Assembly (NCBI GenBank): GCA_046349955.1
Contig: JAXMBI010000011.1
Coordinates: 1-64,000, forward strand
Origin: JBGAPH01 sp046349955
GTDB lineage: Bacteria > Planctomycetota > Planctomycetia > Pirellulales > JBGAPH01
Direction: 5' to 3'
DNA length: 64,000 bases
The notes under the pieces were generated by a model that was not told the DNA's origin, did no database searches, and was given only the letters and a program-made list of their open reading frames with translations. Numbering within the stretch: position 1 is the stretch's first letter; every line of letters begins with the position of its first letter. Both the position numbers and the translations under genes were made by a program. Below are positions 1 through 8,403 of the stretch, one piece after another.

Positions 1-545
1 CGCTCTTCCTGGTAGGGGACCATGACCGTGTATTCGCGGGTCACGTCCTCGTAGGCGGGCTTCATCACGGTGCAGTTCACGGTTTTGGTCTTCTCGACCG
101 GCACGCAGACCGTGTAGGTCTTGGTCACGTCTTCGAAGGCGGGCTTCATCACCGTGCAGTTCACGGTTTTGGTCTTCTCGACCGGCACGCACACGGTGTA
201 GGCCTTGGTCACGGCCTCGGTCTTGGGCAGGCGCACGTTGACCGTGATCGTCTTTGTGCGCTGCTCGGGGCGACACTTGGTCACCTGGATCGTGCGGGTT
301 TCGGTTTCCCACGTGGGCACCATGATGGTCTTCTCGACCATGGTCGGGGCGCAGTCGGCCACCGCCACGGGAGCGCAATCGCCGCACCCGGCCGCGGGCG
401 CGCCGCAGTCCGCGCAGCCGCCACACGAGGCGACGCCGCCGCAGCCGTAGCCGCGATGCCGGCGGCCCAAAAACTCGCCACGTCCGGTCTCAACCAGCGT
501 CACGAGCAGCAGCACGGGCGCGAGCCAGAATCCAATTTGTTTCAC
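1..545 (-). CDS. YTV-repeat secreted protein (3' end outside window)
   Basis: The open frame starts at GTG 545 and runs off the left edge, so the C-terminus is missing. An AGGAG Shine-Dalgarno site lies 7 nt upstream of the GTG. The N-terminus (KQIGFWLAPVLLLVTLVE) reads as a signal peptide. It is followed by a Cys/Gly-rich stretch and then by repeats of YTVCVPVEKTKTVNCTVMKP. This matches the YTV repeat family (Pfam 'YTV') found in planctomycetes. The protein is probably exported and associated with the cell surface, and its molecular function is unknown. Two almost identical 28-residue repeats, plus the start of a third, are visible before the window ends. The frame is certain; the exact family boundary is a by-eye call. 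Confidence 0.8.
   Translation of the reverse strand, partial: MKQIGFWLAPVLLLVTLVETGRGEFLGRRHRGYGCGGVASCGGCADCGAPAAGCGDCAPVAVADCAPTMVEKTIMVPTWETETRTIQVTKCRPEQRTKTITVNVRLPKTEAVTKAYTVCVPVEKTKTVNCTVMKPAFEDVTKTYTVCVPVEKTKTVNCTVMKPAYEDVTREYTVMVPYQEE
28..195 (-). repeat. 84-bp in-frame tandem repeat in YTV gene
   Basis: The string GTGTA recurs at positions 28, 112 and 196, an exact 84-bp period (28 codons). The two full units differ at only a few positions. They encode AYTVCVPVEK...AFEDVTK and TYTVCVPVEK...AYEDVTR. The near-identity at DNA level suggests recent duplication or gene conversion. Confidence 0.85.
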
Positions 546-1170
546 GGTCGTTCTCCTTCTCACTTCACCCAGGTTCAAAGCAGCCGGATCAATGGGGGGT
601 CGATCTCCGCGGGCAACAATAGCCGCTTACGGCGCACGGTCAATCCGCCGGACGGGGGGAGCCTCCGTACGGGAACGCGTAGTTATACGCAAAAGACCCC
701 TGAGTAAAAGCACTATCAGGGGAAAACTCACAGAACCTGCGCATTTCCGCGAACCGCTTCCCAATGGCAACTGCGCGCGAAAGCGCGCATCGCTCATTCC
801 TGGCGGCCCACAGTCCCCCCGGGTGAGCGGTCGGTGGTCGACGGGGAGCGGCCCGAATTCGTAGCAGCCGCCGGAATCGGCTGTGCAGTCGCAAATGCTT
901 GCTCCGCCCTGAATTAGCCCTTAGACGGAGCCGCCAGATCGCTCGGGGGGGTTGGAAAGGTTTGCCGATTGTTCCGGCCAACCGGATGCTGCCGCCTGTA
1001 GCGAGCGGAATGGATTGGAGCGAAACCTGATTCTGGGTTAGCCGAATCGAACAGCAAGGGTTCGTCGCGAAGGATTGTCGTCGAACAGCGTCGGCTGGGC
1101 TATAGCCTCGCGGGCGACCAGGCGGAGCGGGAACAGGGCTTCCCGCCGTTCTCTACCAAGGAGGGATCCC
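546..1170. other. Divergent intergenic region without a recognisable gene
   Basis: This 625-bp gap separates the minus-strand YTV gene from the plus-strand BBP7 gene. Short open frames occur but none has a convincing start, ribosome site or protein-like composition. A small hairpin (CCCCTGA at 697-703 with TCAGGGG at 716-722) and a GAAA-tetraloop palindrome near 772-789 are the only structures I see. The region presumably holds the two divergent promoters. Confidence 0.5.
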
Positions 1171-2310
1171 ATGTCCGTTCGTGTGTTCCGCGGGCTCTCA
1201 GCGCTCGCGCTCGTGTGGGGCCTAGTTGCGCCGGTGGCCGCGCAAGGCGTTCCCCAAGCAGGCTACCTGGAGAATGGCACGTCGCTCGTGTCCTTCTATG
1301 ACGAGGACCCGGCGGCCCCCGCGCCGATTCCTGACACGGGCGCGGCCCCCGCCCCCGCGGCGGCGGCCGATCCGCTGAGCGCAGGTTGCTCCACGTGCGG
1401 CGGCGGTGACTCCGGCGCCTGCGGCTGCGATCTCGGCTGCGACACGGCCTGCCCCAACTGGACGGTCTCGGCGGGCGCCGTGTTTCTGCAGCGCGAGGCG
1501 GGCGGGTCGGTGTTCCTGCAAACGCCAGGCACCACCTTTAGCGCCCCGAGCGTCGGCTTCCAGGCCGGCGGCCGCGTGTCGCTCATCAAACATCGCGAGT
1601 GCGGCCTCGATTACGAGTTCGCCTACCTCGGCTTCGGCTCGTCCGCCGGCTTCGACTTCTTGTCGGGCAACCTGCGCGGCGCGGGCGTCGTGCCGGCCGG
1701 CTCGCAGATCCAGTTCGCCACTCCGCTCGCGATCGGGGCCAACGGCATCCTGCTCTCGGGCCTGCAATCGAACGTCAACAGTCTCGAGTTCAACGTTCGC
1801 GAGAACGTCAACGAATACCTGACGTTGCTGGCCGGCTTCCGCTGGATCAACCTCAACGAGCGGTTCAGCTACCTGTTTACGATTCCGCCGTTGGCGGCCA
1901 TCGTGGGCAGCACGCAGGCAGACAACAACCTGCTCGGCTTCCAGCTCGGGGCCGACGGCGTGCTCTACGATATGGGGCGCTTCCGCCTCGACGGGATTGC
2001 CAAGGCGGGCATCTACGGCAACTTGGCTCAGAACCAGAGCGCCCTCATCGGCTTGCCGATTCCGGGCCCCCTGGCCTTCCAGCACAACACGACGTCAGTG
2101 GCCTTCGAGGCCGACGCCCGCTTGGGCGGCACCTACTTTGTCACCGATCGCTTCTCGGTTCGCGGCGGTTACCAGGTGTTGTGGCTCGAAGGCGTCGCCT
2201 TGGCGGCCAAGCAGATCAACGTGAGCAACTGGAATACCCTCCGCGGCGTGAGCACGAGCGGCAGCCCCTTCTATCACGGGGCCTACGTCGAGGCTGGGCT
2301 GACTTGGTAA
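1171..2310 (+). CDS. BBP7-like outer-membrane beta-barrel protein
   Basis: 379 residues from ATG 1171, chosen because AAGGAGGG sits just upstream at 1158-1165. An in-frame TTG at 1075 has no such site. Residues 1-25 (MSVRVFRGLSALALVWGLVAP...AAQ) form a signal peptide. A Pro/Ala and Cys-rich linker follows (SAGCSTCGGGDSGACGCDLGC). The remainder alternates polar and hydrophobic residues as in a transmembrane beta barrel and ends in an aromatic residue (YVEAGLTW). This is the architecture of the BBP7 family of planctomycetes, presumed outer-membrane proteins of unknown substrate. A strong terminator follows directly, so it is a single-gene unit. Frame certain, family likely. Confidence 0.75.
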   Translation: MSVRVFRGLSALALVWGLVAPVAAQGVPQAGYLENGTSLVSFYDEDPAAPAPIPDTGAAPAPAAAADPLSAGCSTCGGGDSGACGCDLGCDTACPNWTVSAGAVFLQREAGGSVFLQTPGTTFSAPSVGFQAGGRVSLIKHRECGLDYEFAYLGFGSSAGFDFLSGNLRGAGVVPAGSQIQFATPLAIGANGILLSGLQSNVNSLEFNVRENVNEYLTLLAGFRWINLNERFSYLFTIPPLAAIVGSTQADNNLLGFQLGADGVLYDMGRFRLDGIAKAGIYGNLAQNQSALIGLPIPGPLAFQHNTTSVAFEADARLGGTYFVTDRFSVRGGYQVLWLEGVALAAKQINVSNWNTLRGVSTSGSPFYHGAYVEAGLTW

Positions 2311-2349
2311 TGCGCGACGTTCCTCCTGGGTGAGTGCGCCCGTTTCGAG

Positions 2350-2391
2350 CCTCGGGGCGCCGGTCTGCGGCCGGCGCCCCGAGGTTTTTTT
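2350..2391 (+). terminator. Rho-independent terminator after BBP7-like gene
   Basis: A perfect 14-bp stem (CCTCGGGGCGCCGG at 2350-2363 with CCGGCGCCCCGAGG at 2371-2384) has a 7-nt loop and is followed by seven T residues. Confidence 0.93.
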
Positions 2392-2440
2392 GTTGGTCGC
2401 GGCGCTCTTTGGCAGCCTGCCAAACAAGGCAGGCCCGCGC

Positions 2441-2468
2441 TTGGTCGCGGGAGCGGCTCTGGTATAAT
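2441..2468 (+). promoter_or_regulatory. Sigma70-like promoter for PSCyt1/DUF1549 gene
   Basis: TTGGTC at 2441-2446 and a perfect TATAAT at 2463-2468 are separated by 16 bp, about 90 bp before the ATG at 2561. The position just after a terminator supports use as the promoter of the following two-gene unit. Confidence 0.6.
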
Positions 2469-2560
2469 GCGGGTCCCCGCCCAGCCGGCGTGCGAGGCGT
2501 CTGCCTCGAACGGCGCCGTCGCCGGGCAGCCTCCCGCCTCGACCAGCAGCCGCGCTTGCC

Positions 2561-4765
2561 ATGCTTCGTGCTCGCACCACGCTTTGCCGTTGGCGTTTCG
2601 CAGGGCCGGTGCTTTGCGGGATCCTGGCCGTGGCTCCTTTGCCAATGGCCAAGGCCGATCCGCCGGCTACTGCGTCGCCTGGCGCGGCCGAGTTCTTCGA
2701 GCAGAAGATTCGCCCGGTCTTGGTGGAACGCTGCTACGCCTGCCATTCGGCCGAGGCCGACGAGCCGAGCGGCGGCCTGCGGCTCGACAGCCGCGAAGCT
2801 GCCCGCGCCGGCGGCGACAGCGGGCCGGCGGTCGCACCAGGAGACGCGCAGTCCAGCCTGCTCCTCTCGGCCATGCGCTACGAGGGGCTCGAAATGCCCC
2901 CCGACGGCAAGCTGCCGGAACGGGTCGTCGCCGACTTCCAGACCTGGATCGAGCAAGGCGCCATCGATCCGCGCGACGACGCGCCGGCGACCACGCCCCC
3001 GCAGCCGGCCCAACTCGACATCGCGAGCGGCAAGCAGTTCTGGGCGTTTCAACCGCCGCGCGCTCAGCCGCTGCCGGAAGTGAAGCAGGCCGCCTGGCCG
3101 CAGCGGCGAATCGACCGTTTCGTGCTCGCGCGGCTCGAGACGCACGGGCTTGCCCCAGCCGCGCCGGCCGACCGGCGCACGCTCATCCGGCGCGTCTCGT
3201 TTGATCTGACGGGGCTGCCGGCGACGAGCGAAGAAGTCGAGCGGTTCGTGGCCGACCATGCGCCGGACGCCTACGCTAGGCTCGTCGACCGGTTGCTCGC
3301 CTCGCCCCACTATGGAGAGCGGCTGGCGCGGCTCTGGCTCGATGTCGCCCGCTACGCCGAGGACCAGGCGCACATCGTGGGGGACGATCGCTCGCTTTGT
3401 TATCCGAACGCGCATCGCTACCGCGACTGGGTGATCGCGGCCTTCAATCGCGACCTGCCGTACGACCAGTTCGTCAAACTGCAGCTGGCGGCTGATCTGA
3501 TCGAGCCGGGCAGTTCGGCCAATCTCGCGGCGCTCGGCTTCTTGGGGTTGGGGCCCAAGTACTACGACCGCCGCAACCCGGCGGTGCAAGCCGAGGAATG
3601 GGACGATCGCGTCGACACCGTGACGCGCGGGTTGCTAGGGCTCACGGTGTCGTGCGCTCGCTGTCACGATCACAAGTTCGATCCGATCCCCACGGGCGAC
3701 TACTATGCCCTGGCGGGGGTCTTCGCCGGCACGGAGATGTACAACCGGCCGCTCAACGCGGCGGCCGAACTCAACGAGCGCGGCCAGGCGAAGAAGTCCG
3801 AGGAAGCCGAGCACGTTGTGCGCGAGGGAGCGCCGCGCGATCTGCCGATCTACATCCGCGGCAACGTGGAGAATCACGGGCCGGTCGCCCCGCGCCGGTT
3901 CTTACAGGTGCTTTCGGTGGGCCAACCTGCGGCCTTGAACCATGGCAGCGGCCGCCGCGACCTGGCCGAGGCGATCGTCAGCCGCGGCAATCCGCTGGCG
4001 GCGCGGGTGATCGTCAATCGGATTTGGGCGCTCAACTTCGGCCGGCCGCTCGTAGCCACGCCCAGCAACTTTGGGCACTCAGGTGAGTTGCCCTCGCATC
4101 CTGAGTTACTCGACGATCTGGCGGTGCAGTTCATGCAACACGGCTGGTCGCTCAAGTGGCTCGAGCGCGAACTCGTGCTCTCGGCGACCTACCAGCAAGC
4201 GAGCCAGGCCGACGCCGCGGCGCTGGCGGCCGATCCTGAGAATCGCTGGCTCGGGCGGATGAATCGCCGGCGGCTTGGAGTCGAAGCCTGGCGTGACGCG
4301 GTGCTCGCCGCGGCGGGCAAGCTTGAGCCCGGTGTCGGCGGGCCGTCGATCGATCCGCTCGATCCCGCGCAAACTCGCCGCACGCTTTATGCGGCTGTCA
4401 GCCGCCTGGAGTTGAACCGGTTGCTCGCGCTCTTCGACTATCCCGATCCGAACCTGCACGCCGACCGTCGGCTCGAAACCACGACGCCGTTGCAGAAGCT
4501 GTTCGTGCTCAATAGTCCCTTCCTGGTGGCCCAAGCGAAGGCGGTAGCCGAGCGCACGGCGCCGGCCGAAGGGGAGAGCTCGCTCGATTCAGCCGGGCAA
4601 GTGGACGCCGTGTACCGCGCGGTGCTGGGCCGGGCGCCGACAGACGACGAACGGGCGCTGGCGGTGACGTTCGTCGCTCGTGCTGACGCCAAAGATCCCC
4701 CAGGCGCCTGGCGAGAACTCGCCCACGTGCTGTTGGCTTCGAACGAATTCTTGTTCATCGACTGA
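2561..4765 (+). CDS. PSCyt1-DUF1549-DUF1553 secreted protein
   Basis: 734 residues. A signal peptide (to about residue 32) is followed by a planctomycete-type cytochrome c domain with CYACH (Cys58, Cys61, His62) and a distal Met region (LEMPPDGKLP). DUF1549 (PSCyt2) follows from about residue 180, including RRVSFDLTGLP and RLWLDVARYAE. DUF1553 (PSD1) is C-terminal, with DLAEAIVSRGNPLAARVIVNR and LFDYPDPN. The order PSCyt1-PSCyt2-PSD1 is characteristic of planctomycetes and verrucomicrobia. The single covalent haem suggests an extracytoplasmic redox role. The pathway and substrate are unknown; polysaccharide breakdown has been suggested for the family. The DUF1501 gene begins 11 nt after the stop, so the two form an operon. 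Confidence 0.9.
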   Translation: MLRARTTLCRWRFAGPVLCGILAVAPLPMAKADPPATASPGAAEFFEQKIRPVLVERCYACHSAEADEPSGGLRLDSREAARAGGDSGPAVAPGDAQSSLLLSAMRYEGLEMPPDGKLPERVVADFQTWIEQGAIDPRDDAPATTPPQPAQLDIASGKQFWAFQPPRAQPLPEVKQAAWPQRRIDRFVLARLETHGLAPAAPADRRTLIRRVSFDLTGLPATSEEVERFVADHAPDAYARLVDRLLASPHYGERLARLWLDVARYAEDQAHIVGDDRSLCYPNAHRYRDWVIAAFNRDLPYDQFVKLQLAADLIEPGSSANLAALGFLGLGPKYYDRRNPAVQAEEWDDRVDTVTRGLLGLTVSCARCHDHKFDPIPTGDYYALAGVFAGTEMYNRPLNAAAELNERGQAKKSEEAEHVVREGAPRDLPIYIRGNVENHGPVAPRRFLQVLSVGQPAALNHGSGRRDLAEAIVSRGNPLAARVIVNRIWALNFGRPLVATPSNFGHSGELPSHPELLDDLAVQFMQHGWSLKWLERELVLSATYQQASQADAAALAADPENRWLGRMNRRRLGVEAWRDAVLAAAGKLEPGVGGPSIDPLDPAQTRRTLYAAVSRLELNRLLALFDYPDPNLHADRRLETTTPLQKLFVLNSPFLVAQAKAVAERTAPAEGESSLDSAGQVDAVYRAVLGRAPTDDERALAVTFVARADAKDPPGAWRELAHVLLASNEFLFID

Positions 4766-4776
4766 GGAGCCTGATC

Positions 4777-6213
4777 ATGAGCCAGCTCGCCAACGCTTGC
4801 TGTTCACGGCGCGAAATGCTGCTGCGGGCCTCCGGCGGGCTCGGCATGCTCGGCCTGGCGGGCGCGCTGCAAGCGGCCGGGCTGCTCGAAGGCTCAGCCG
4901 CGGCGGCCGGCGGCGCGAGCGTCGGCACGGCCGGCGTGCTCCGGCAAACGCATCTGCCGGCGCGGGCCAAACGCGTGATCTTCCTGTTCATGAACGGCGG
5001 CCCCTCGCACGTAGACACCTTCGATCCCAAGCCAGCGCTCGAGAAGCACGCCGGCGAGCAGCCCACGGTCACTGGCAAGCGGAAGCCCAAGGGGGGCTTC
5101 GTGCCGTCGCCGTTCCAGTTTGCTCCGCGCGGGCAAAGCGGCCTCGTGATGAGCGAGCTCTTTCCGGAGCTTGCCAAGAGCGCCGACAAGCTGTGCCTCG
5201 TGCGCTCCATGCACACCGACGTGCCGAACCACGAGCCGGGCCTGCTGCTGATGAACTCCGGCAACCAGCAGCCAATCCGGCCGTCGTTGGGCTCCTGGAT
5301 TTCGTACGGCCTGGGCAACGAGAACCAGAATCTGCCGGCGTTCGTGGTGCTGTGCCCTCGGCGGCCGGTGGTGGGGCCGCAGCTCTGGTCGAGCTCGTTC
5401 CTGCCGGGAGAACACCAAGGGATGGCGGTCCACACGGCCGACTTCGCCGTCGACAAGCTGGTGGCCAACCTGCATCACCCCGAGGCCTCGCCTTCGGCGC
5501 AGCGGCGGCAGCTCGACCTGCTGGCCGAGCTCAATCGAGCGCATTTGGCGGCCCGCCCCGGCGACGCAGCGCTCGAGGCCCAGATCCAAACGATGGAAAC
5601 CGCCTTCCGCATGCAGAGCGAAGCGGCCGAGGCCTTCGACCTCGAGCGCGAGCCGCAGGAAGTTCGCGGGCTCTACGGCGACTCGAACTTCGCCCGCTCG
5701 TGCCTGCTCGCCCGCCGGCTGGTGGAGCGCGGCGTGCGGTTCGTGCAGGTGATGTACCTGAGCAAAGACAACAACCAGCCCTGGGACACCCACTCGAACA
5801 ACGACGACCGGCACCGCGAGCTCTGCGCCGACAGCGACCGGGCGACCGCGGCCCTGCTCGTGGACCTCGAGCGGCGCGGGCTCTTGGAAGACACGCTCGT
5901 CGTCTGGGGCGGCGAGTTCGGCCGCACCCCTTACGCTGAGCCGCAAAAAGAGGGCAAGGCGGGCCGCGACCACCACCACACGGCCTTCAGCATGCTGCTG
6001 GCCGGCGGCGGCGTGAAGGGGGGCCTAACCTACGGCGCCACCGACGAGCTCGGCATGCACGCCGTGGAGGACCGCGTCCACGTCCACGACCTGCACGCGA
6101 CGATCCTGCACCTGTTGGGCATCGACCACACCAAACTCACCTACCGCTACAGCGGCCGCGACTTCCGCCTGACGGATGTTTATGGGCGGGTGGTGGAGGG
6201 GATTCTGGCGTAG
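4777..6213 (+). CDS. DUF1501 family protein, Tat-exported
   Basis: 478 residues. It has a twin-arginine signal (SRREMLLRASGG, Arg11-Arg12) and a hydrophobic Ala/Gly/Leu segment to about residue 45. The mature part carries DUF1501 signatures seen as FLFMNGGPSHVDTFDPKP, VVWGGEFGRTP and DHHHTAFSMLLAGGGVKGG. The fold is related to the alkaline phosphatase/sulfatase superfamily, and the His/Asp-rich segments are likely metal ligands. No activity has been assigned to the family. The upstream DUF1549/DUF1553 gene ends 11 nt earlier; this pair is a recurrent planctomycete operon. Tat export implies that it folds, possibly with metal, before export. Confidence 0.92.
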   Translation: MSQLANACCSRREMLLRASGGLGMLGLAGALQAAGLLEGSAAAAGGASVGTAGVLRQTHLPARAKRVIFLFMNGGPSHVDTFDPKPALEKHAGEQPTVTGKRKPKGGFVPSPFQFAPRGQSGLVMSELFPELAKSADKLCLVRSMHTDVPNHEPGLLLMNSGNQQPIRPSLGSWISYGLGNENQNLPAFVVLCPRRPVVGPQLWSSSFLPGEHQGMAVHTADFAVDKLVANLHHPEASPSAQRRQLDLLAELNRAHLAARPGDAALEAQIQTMETAFRMQSEAAEAFDLEREPQEVRGLYGDSNFARSCLLARRLVERGVRFVQVMYLSKDNNQPWDTHSNNDDRHRELCADSDRATAALLVDLERRGLLEDTLVVWGGEFGRTPYAEPQKEGKAGRDHHHTAFSMLLAGGGVKGGLTYGATDELGMHAVEDRVHVHDLHATILHLLGIDHTKLTYRYSGRDFRLTDVYGRVVEGILA

Positions 6214-6366
6214 GCGGACAAGGCCTGGGCTACGCAAATGGCAGGCTGCCGTCTGGGGGAGGCTCGGGCCTTGGCCGACGCGCATCAGCCCACTATCGTG
6301 GATCGGGTCCCCGCCGCAGCCCCCGGGGGCGCCCATCCTTCCCGTCCATCCGCCCACGAGCCTCGC

Positions 6367-6720
6367 ATGCAATTCCTCCTCACCTGCTGCTTCAACGAAT
6401 CGCAATGGGGGGCGATCCCGGCCGGGGAGCGCGACCGGCTGATGGCCGAGTACGGCCGCTGGGTGGGCGAACTCAAGGAGCAGGGCACGCTCCTCTCCGG
6501 CGCCAAGCTCGACGCCTGCGCCAGCGCCGTCAGCGTCCGCCGCCGCGCGGGCCAGCCGCTCCTGGTCGATGGCCCCTTTGCCGAAACGAAGGAACAAGTC
6601 GGCGGCTACCACGTGCTCGAATGCCGCGATCGTGACGAAGCAGTCGCCCACGCGCTCCGCATCCCGACGCTGGCCGCCGGCGGCGTGGTGGAGGTGCGGC
6701 CGCTGTTGTTTGCGGAGTAA
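6367..6720 (+). CDS. YCII-related (DGPF) domain protein
   Basis: 117 residues from ATG 6367 (MQFLLTCCFNESQW). It contains the family hallmark VDGPFAETKEQVGGYHVLEC, with the central DGPF and the GGY turn, so it is a YCII/DGPF-domain protein. These small dimeric alpha/beta proteins are often encoded near sigma factors or transporters. No enzymatic role is established for this branch. An upstream in-frame start (6238) would add unlikely low-complexity sequence, so the internal ATG is preferred. It probably forms its own transcription unit 150 nt after the DUF1501 gene. Confidence 0.85.
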   Translation: MQFLLTCCFNESQWGAIPAGERDRLMAEYGRWVGELKEQGTLLSGAKLDACASAVSVRRRAGQPLLVDGPFAETKEQVGGYHVLECRDRDEAVAHALRIPTLAAGGVVEVRPLLFAE

Positions 6721-6744
6721 CGCGCTGCCGCGCGCCTGCCAGAT

Positions 6745-6828
6745 GGTTCAGCCAGCTTACGCTGGCCGCTCGCCATGAAAGCGGCTAGCACGTCGCCGGC
6801 GAGCGGCCTGGCGTAAGCCGGCCGACCA
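6745..6828. repeat. Imperfect foldback repeat
   Basis: Two arms of about 30 nt (GGTTCAGCCAGCTTACGCTG... at 6745-6775 and the complementary ...GGCGTAAGCCGGCCGACC at 6797-6827) can pair with few mismatches. The element lies between the YCII gene and the decayed nuclease locus. There is no T tract, so a dispersed palindromic element is more likely than a terminator. Confidence 0.6.
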
Positions 6829-6886
6829 AAACGCGAATGCCCCGTAGCGTGCCTCGAACGACGCGCGGACGCACCCGCCTCCCCTG

Positions 6887-7437
6887 TCAAGACCAGCAAG
6901 ACGTGGTGCAGGGCCGGGCTTCTGTTGCCCGCCATTCAGTTGTATCGAAGGCGACTATTGTGACCCTCGGGCAGTCAGCTATCGCGCGGCAATTGGCACG
7001 GCGAAGCAACGAGGTAGGCCCTAGAACAACCTCCACCAAGTGCTTATATCCGATCCTTCCGAATTCGGACTCGAGCTTGTTCAGGTCATCCTTGATCGCT
7101 TCAACCCCTGCGGACCCGAGCTTGAATTCGATTGCCGCAAGATTCTTCTCATGTGAGTTCGGTCGATGCAGAATGAAGTCTGGCATGCGGTCGACACCTT
7201 GGTACCGCTTCGCGACTTCGCCTTGAAGGACTACGCCATCGAACAGCGTGCCGAATTGTTGATCCGCCCGAAGCATCCGCATTTGCTGGTGAACTCGTAG
7301 GCAAATGGCCGCTCAAGCACCTTGGCCTCCTGAATCACCGGAAGAACATTGCCAGTCTCGCTGAGGTCGAGCCGGGATAGTTCCAGGAAGTTTTGGTCCA
7401 TGTTTTCGAGGGCAATTGCGATCGCGCGCAGGATCAT
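6887..7437 (-). pseudogene. Frameshifted PD-(D/E)XK nuclease-like gene
   Basis: The frame starts at ATG 7437 (MILRAIAIALENMDQNFLEL), preceded by GAGGGG. It reads to ...LERPFAYEF near 7290 and then continues in another frame as QQMRMLRADQQFGTLFDGVV down to 6887. Adding one C near 7285 restores a continuous protein. The second part contains PDFILHRP...AAIEFKLG, a plausible PD-x(n)-ExK nuclease core, followed by a helical segment (AIKDDLNKLESEFGRIGY). It begins 4 nt after the stop of the upstream nuclease-like gene, so the two were an operon. The single break could be a sequencing error, but the neighbour has many breaks, which favours decay. Confidence 0.65.
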
Positions 7438-7441
7438 TTGC

Positions 7442-8394
7442 TTACCCCTCGACCGGAAGTCGTCCCGAACACCTAACAGGCCGATCCCTGTATTTTTCTA
7501 AGATTGACTCAGCCACCTTCCACGCGGATACAGACGACGGTGGGCGGCTGATCTCAGTCGGCATGACCTCCAACTGCGCCATCCAGGCCCGGGGTCTGTT
7601 GACTCGGTGTCGACGGGCGGTGTCGCGAAGGTGCCCTTGAATTCATCCTCCGTGAACAGGTACGAGCCGTTCGGCAGCGGCCTGCAATCTTCGCCTCGTA
7701 CCTTGCCACGAGCCTCCGATCCCGATTCGCACCCGCGGAACGGCAGGATTGGACGGCTGGAGATCGATCGTGTTTTCCCAGTCAGCCGGGGCGCTCAAGT
7801 TTCGCGGCAGCGGTGAACCGCGGAAGCTCACCATTCTGAAAGATTTGCTCGATGACTTGTGCGAGCGACTTTCCATCACTTCCGCACGGTTGGGCGAATA
7901 GCTCGCCCACGTGTAGCTGGTCCCATCGGGAGACTTCCGCCAGCCGCCGGCGATAGCGTAATCCTCGGGTGGAACGCATAGCACTTGAGAAATGGACTCG
8001 GGCAGATCGGCGAGAAGCCATCCACAAGTCGCCCACAGGAGATCCCCAGCGACTTGGCTTTCTCAAGCGCCGAGCGGTTGAAGCCTGAATAGGCGTAAAT
8101 CACACCCTTTTGGGCACCAGAGCTCCGAAGTTCTCCGTCGAATTGCTCGATATCCTGTTCGTGCAACTTCCGCTTGAGTCGCTTGCAGCTGATAAGAGCG
8201 GCAATGTCGAACAGGCCGCAGAGCTTGGCCTCAACCCATACATCGCGCTGGCGCAGTCGATTCGTTACTCGATCACGCTGCCGAGCGTTCCATTGCACGC
8301 GCGCATTAGGATCGGCCGCCGCAACAAACGCAGCCACCGCCTGCTCGAACAGCTTCCAGTCCGGTATCGGCCGCTGCTTTGGTAACGAGCGCAA
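7442..8394 (-). pseudogene. Mrr-like restriction endonuclease gene with several frameshifts
   Basis: The N-terminal 130 residues are intact from 8394. RQRDVWVEAKLCG...LISCKRLKRK gives the D...(x)xK core of an Mrr-type catalytic domain, and DIEQFDGEL...GVIYAYSGFNRSALEKA matches the helix-strand segment that follows in that family. After about position 8000 the protein-like sequence hops between frames. The pieces are CVPPEDYAIAGGWRKSPDG, then GKSLAQVIEQIFQNGELPRF, then PADWENTIDLQPSNP, then NGSYLFTEDEFKGTF, then SVSAWKVAESILEKYRDRP, ending at TAA 7442-7444. At least four frame changes are needed. I read this as a decaying gene, the first of two on this strand. Confidence 0.7.
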
Positions 8395-8403
8395 CGGTGT
8401 CTC

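Noticed and set aside
1..215. CRISPR array
   Set aside because: The 84-bp repeats are contiguous, in frame and encode protein; there are no spacers.
1075..1170. Upstream TTG start for the BBP7-like gene
   Set aside because: It adds 32 Arg/Ser-rich residues before a good signal peptide, while AAGGAGGG sits directly before ATG 1171.
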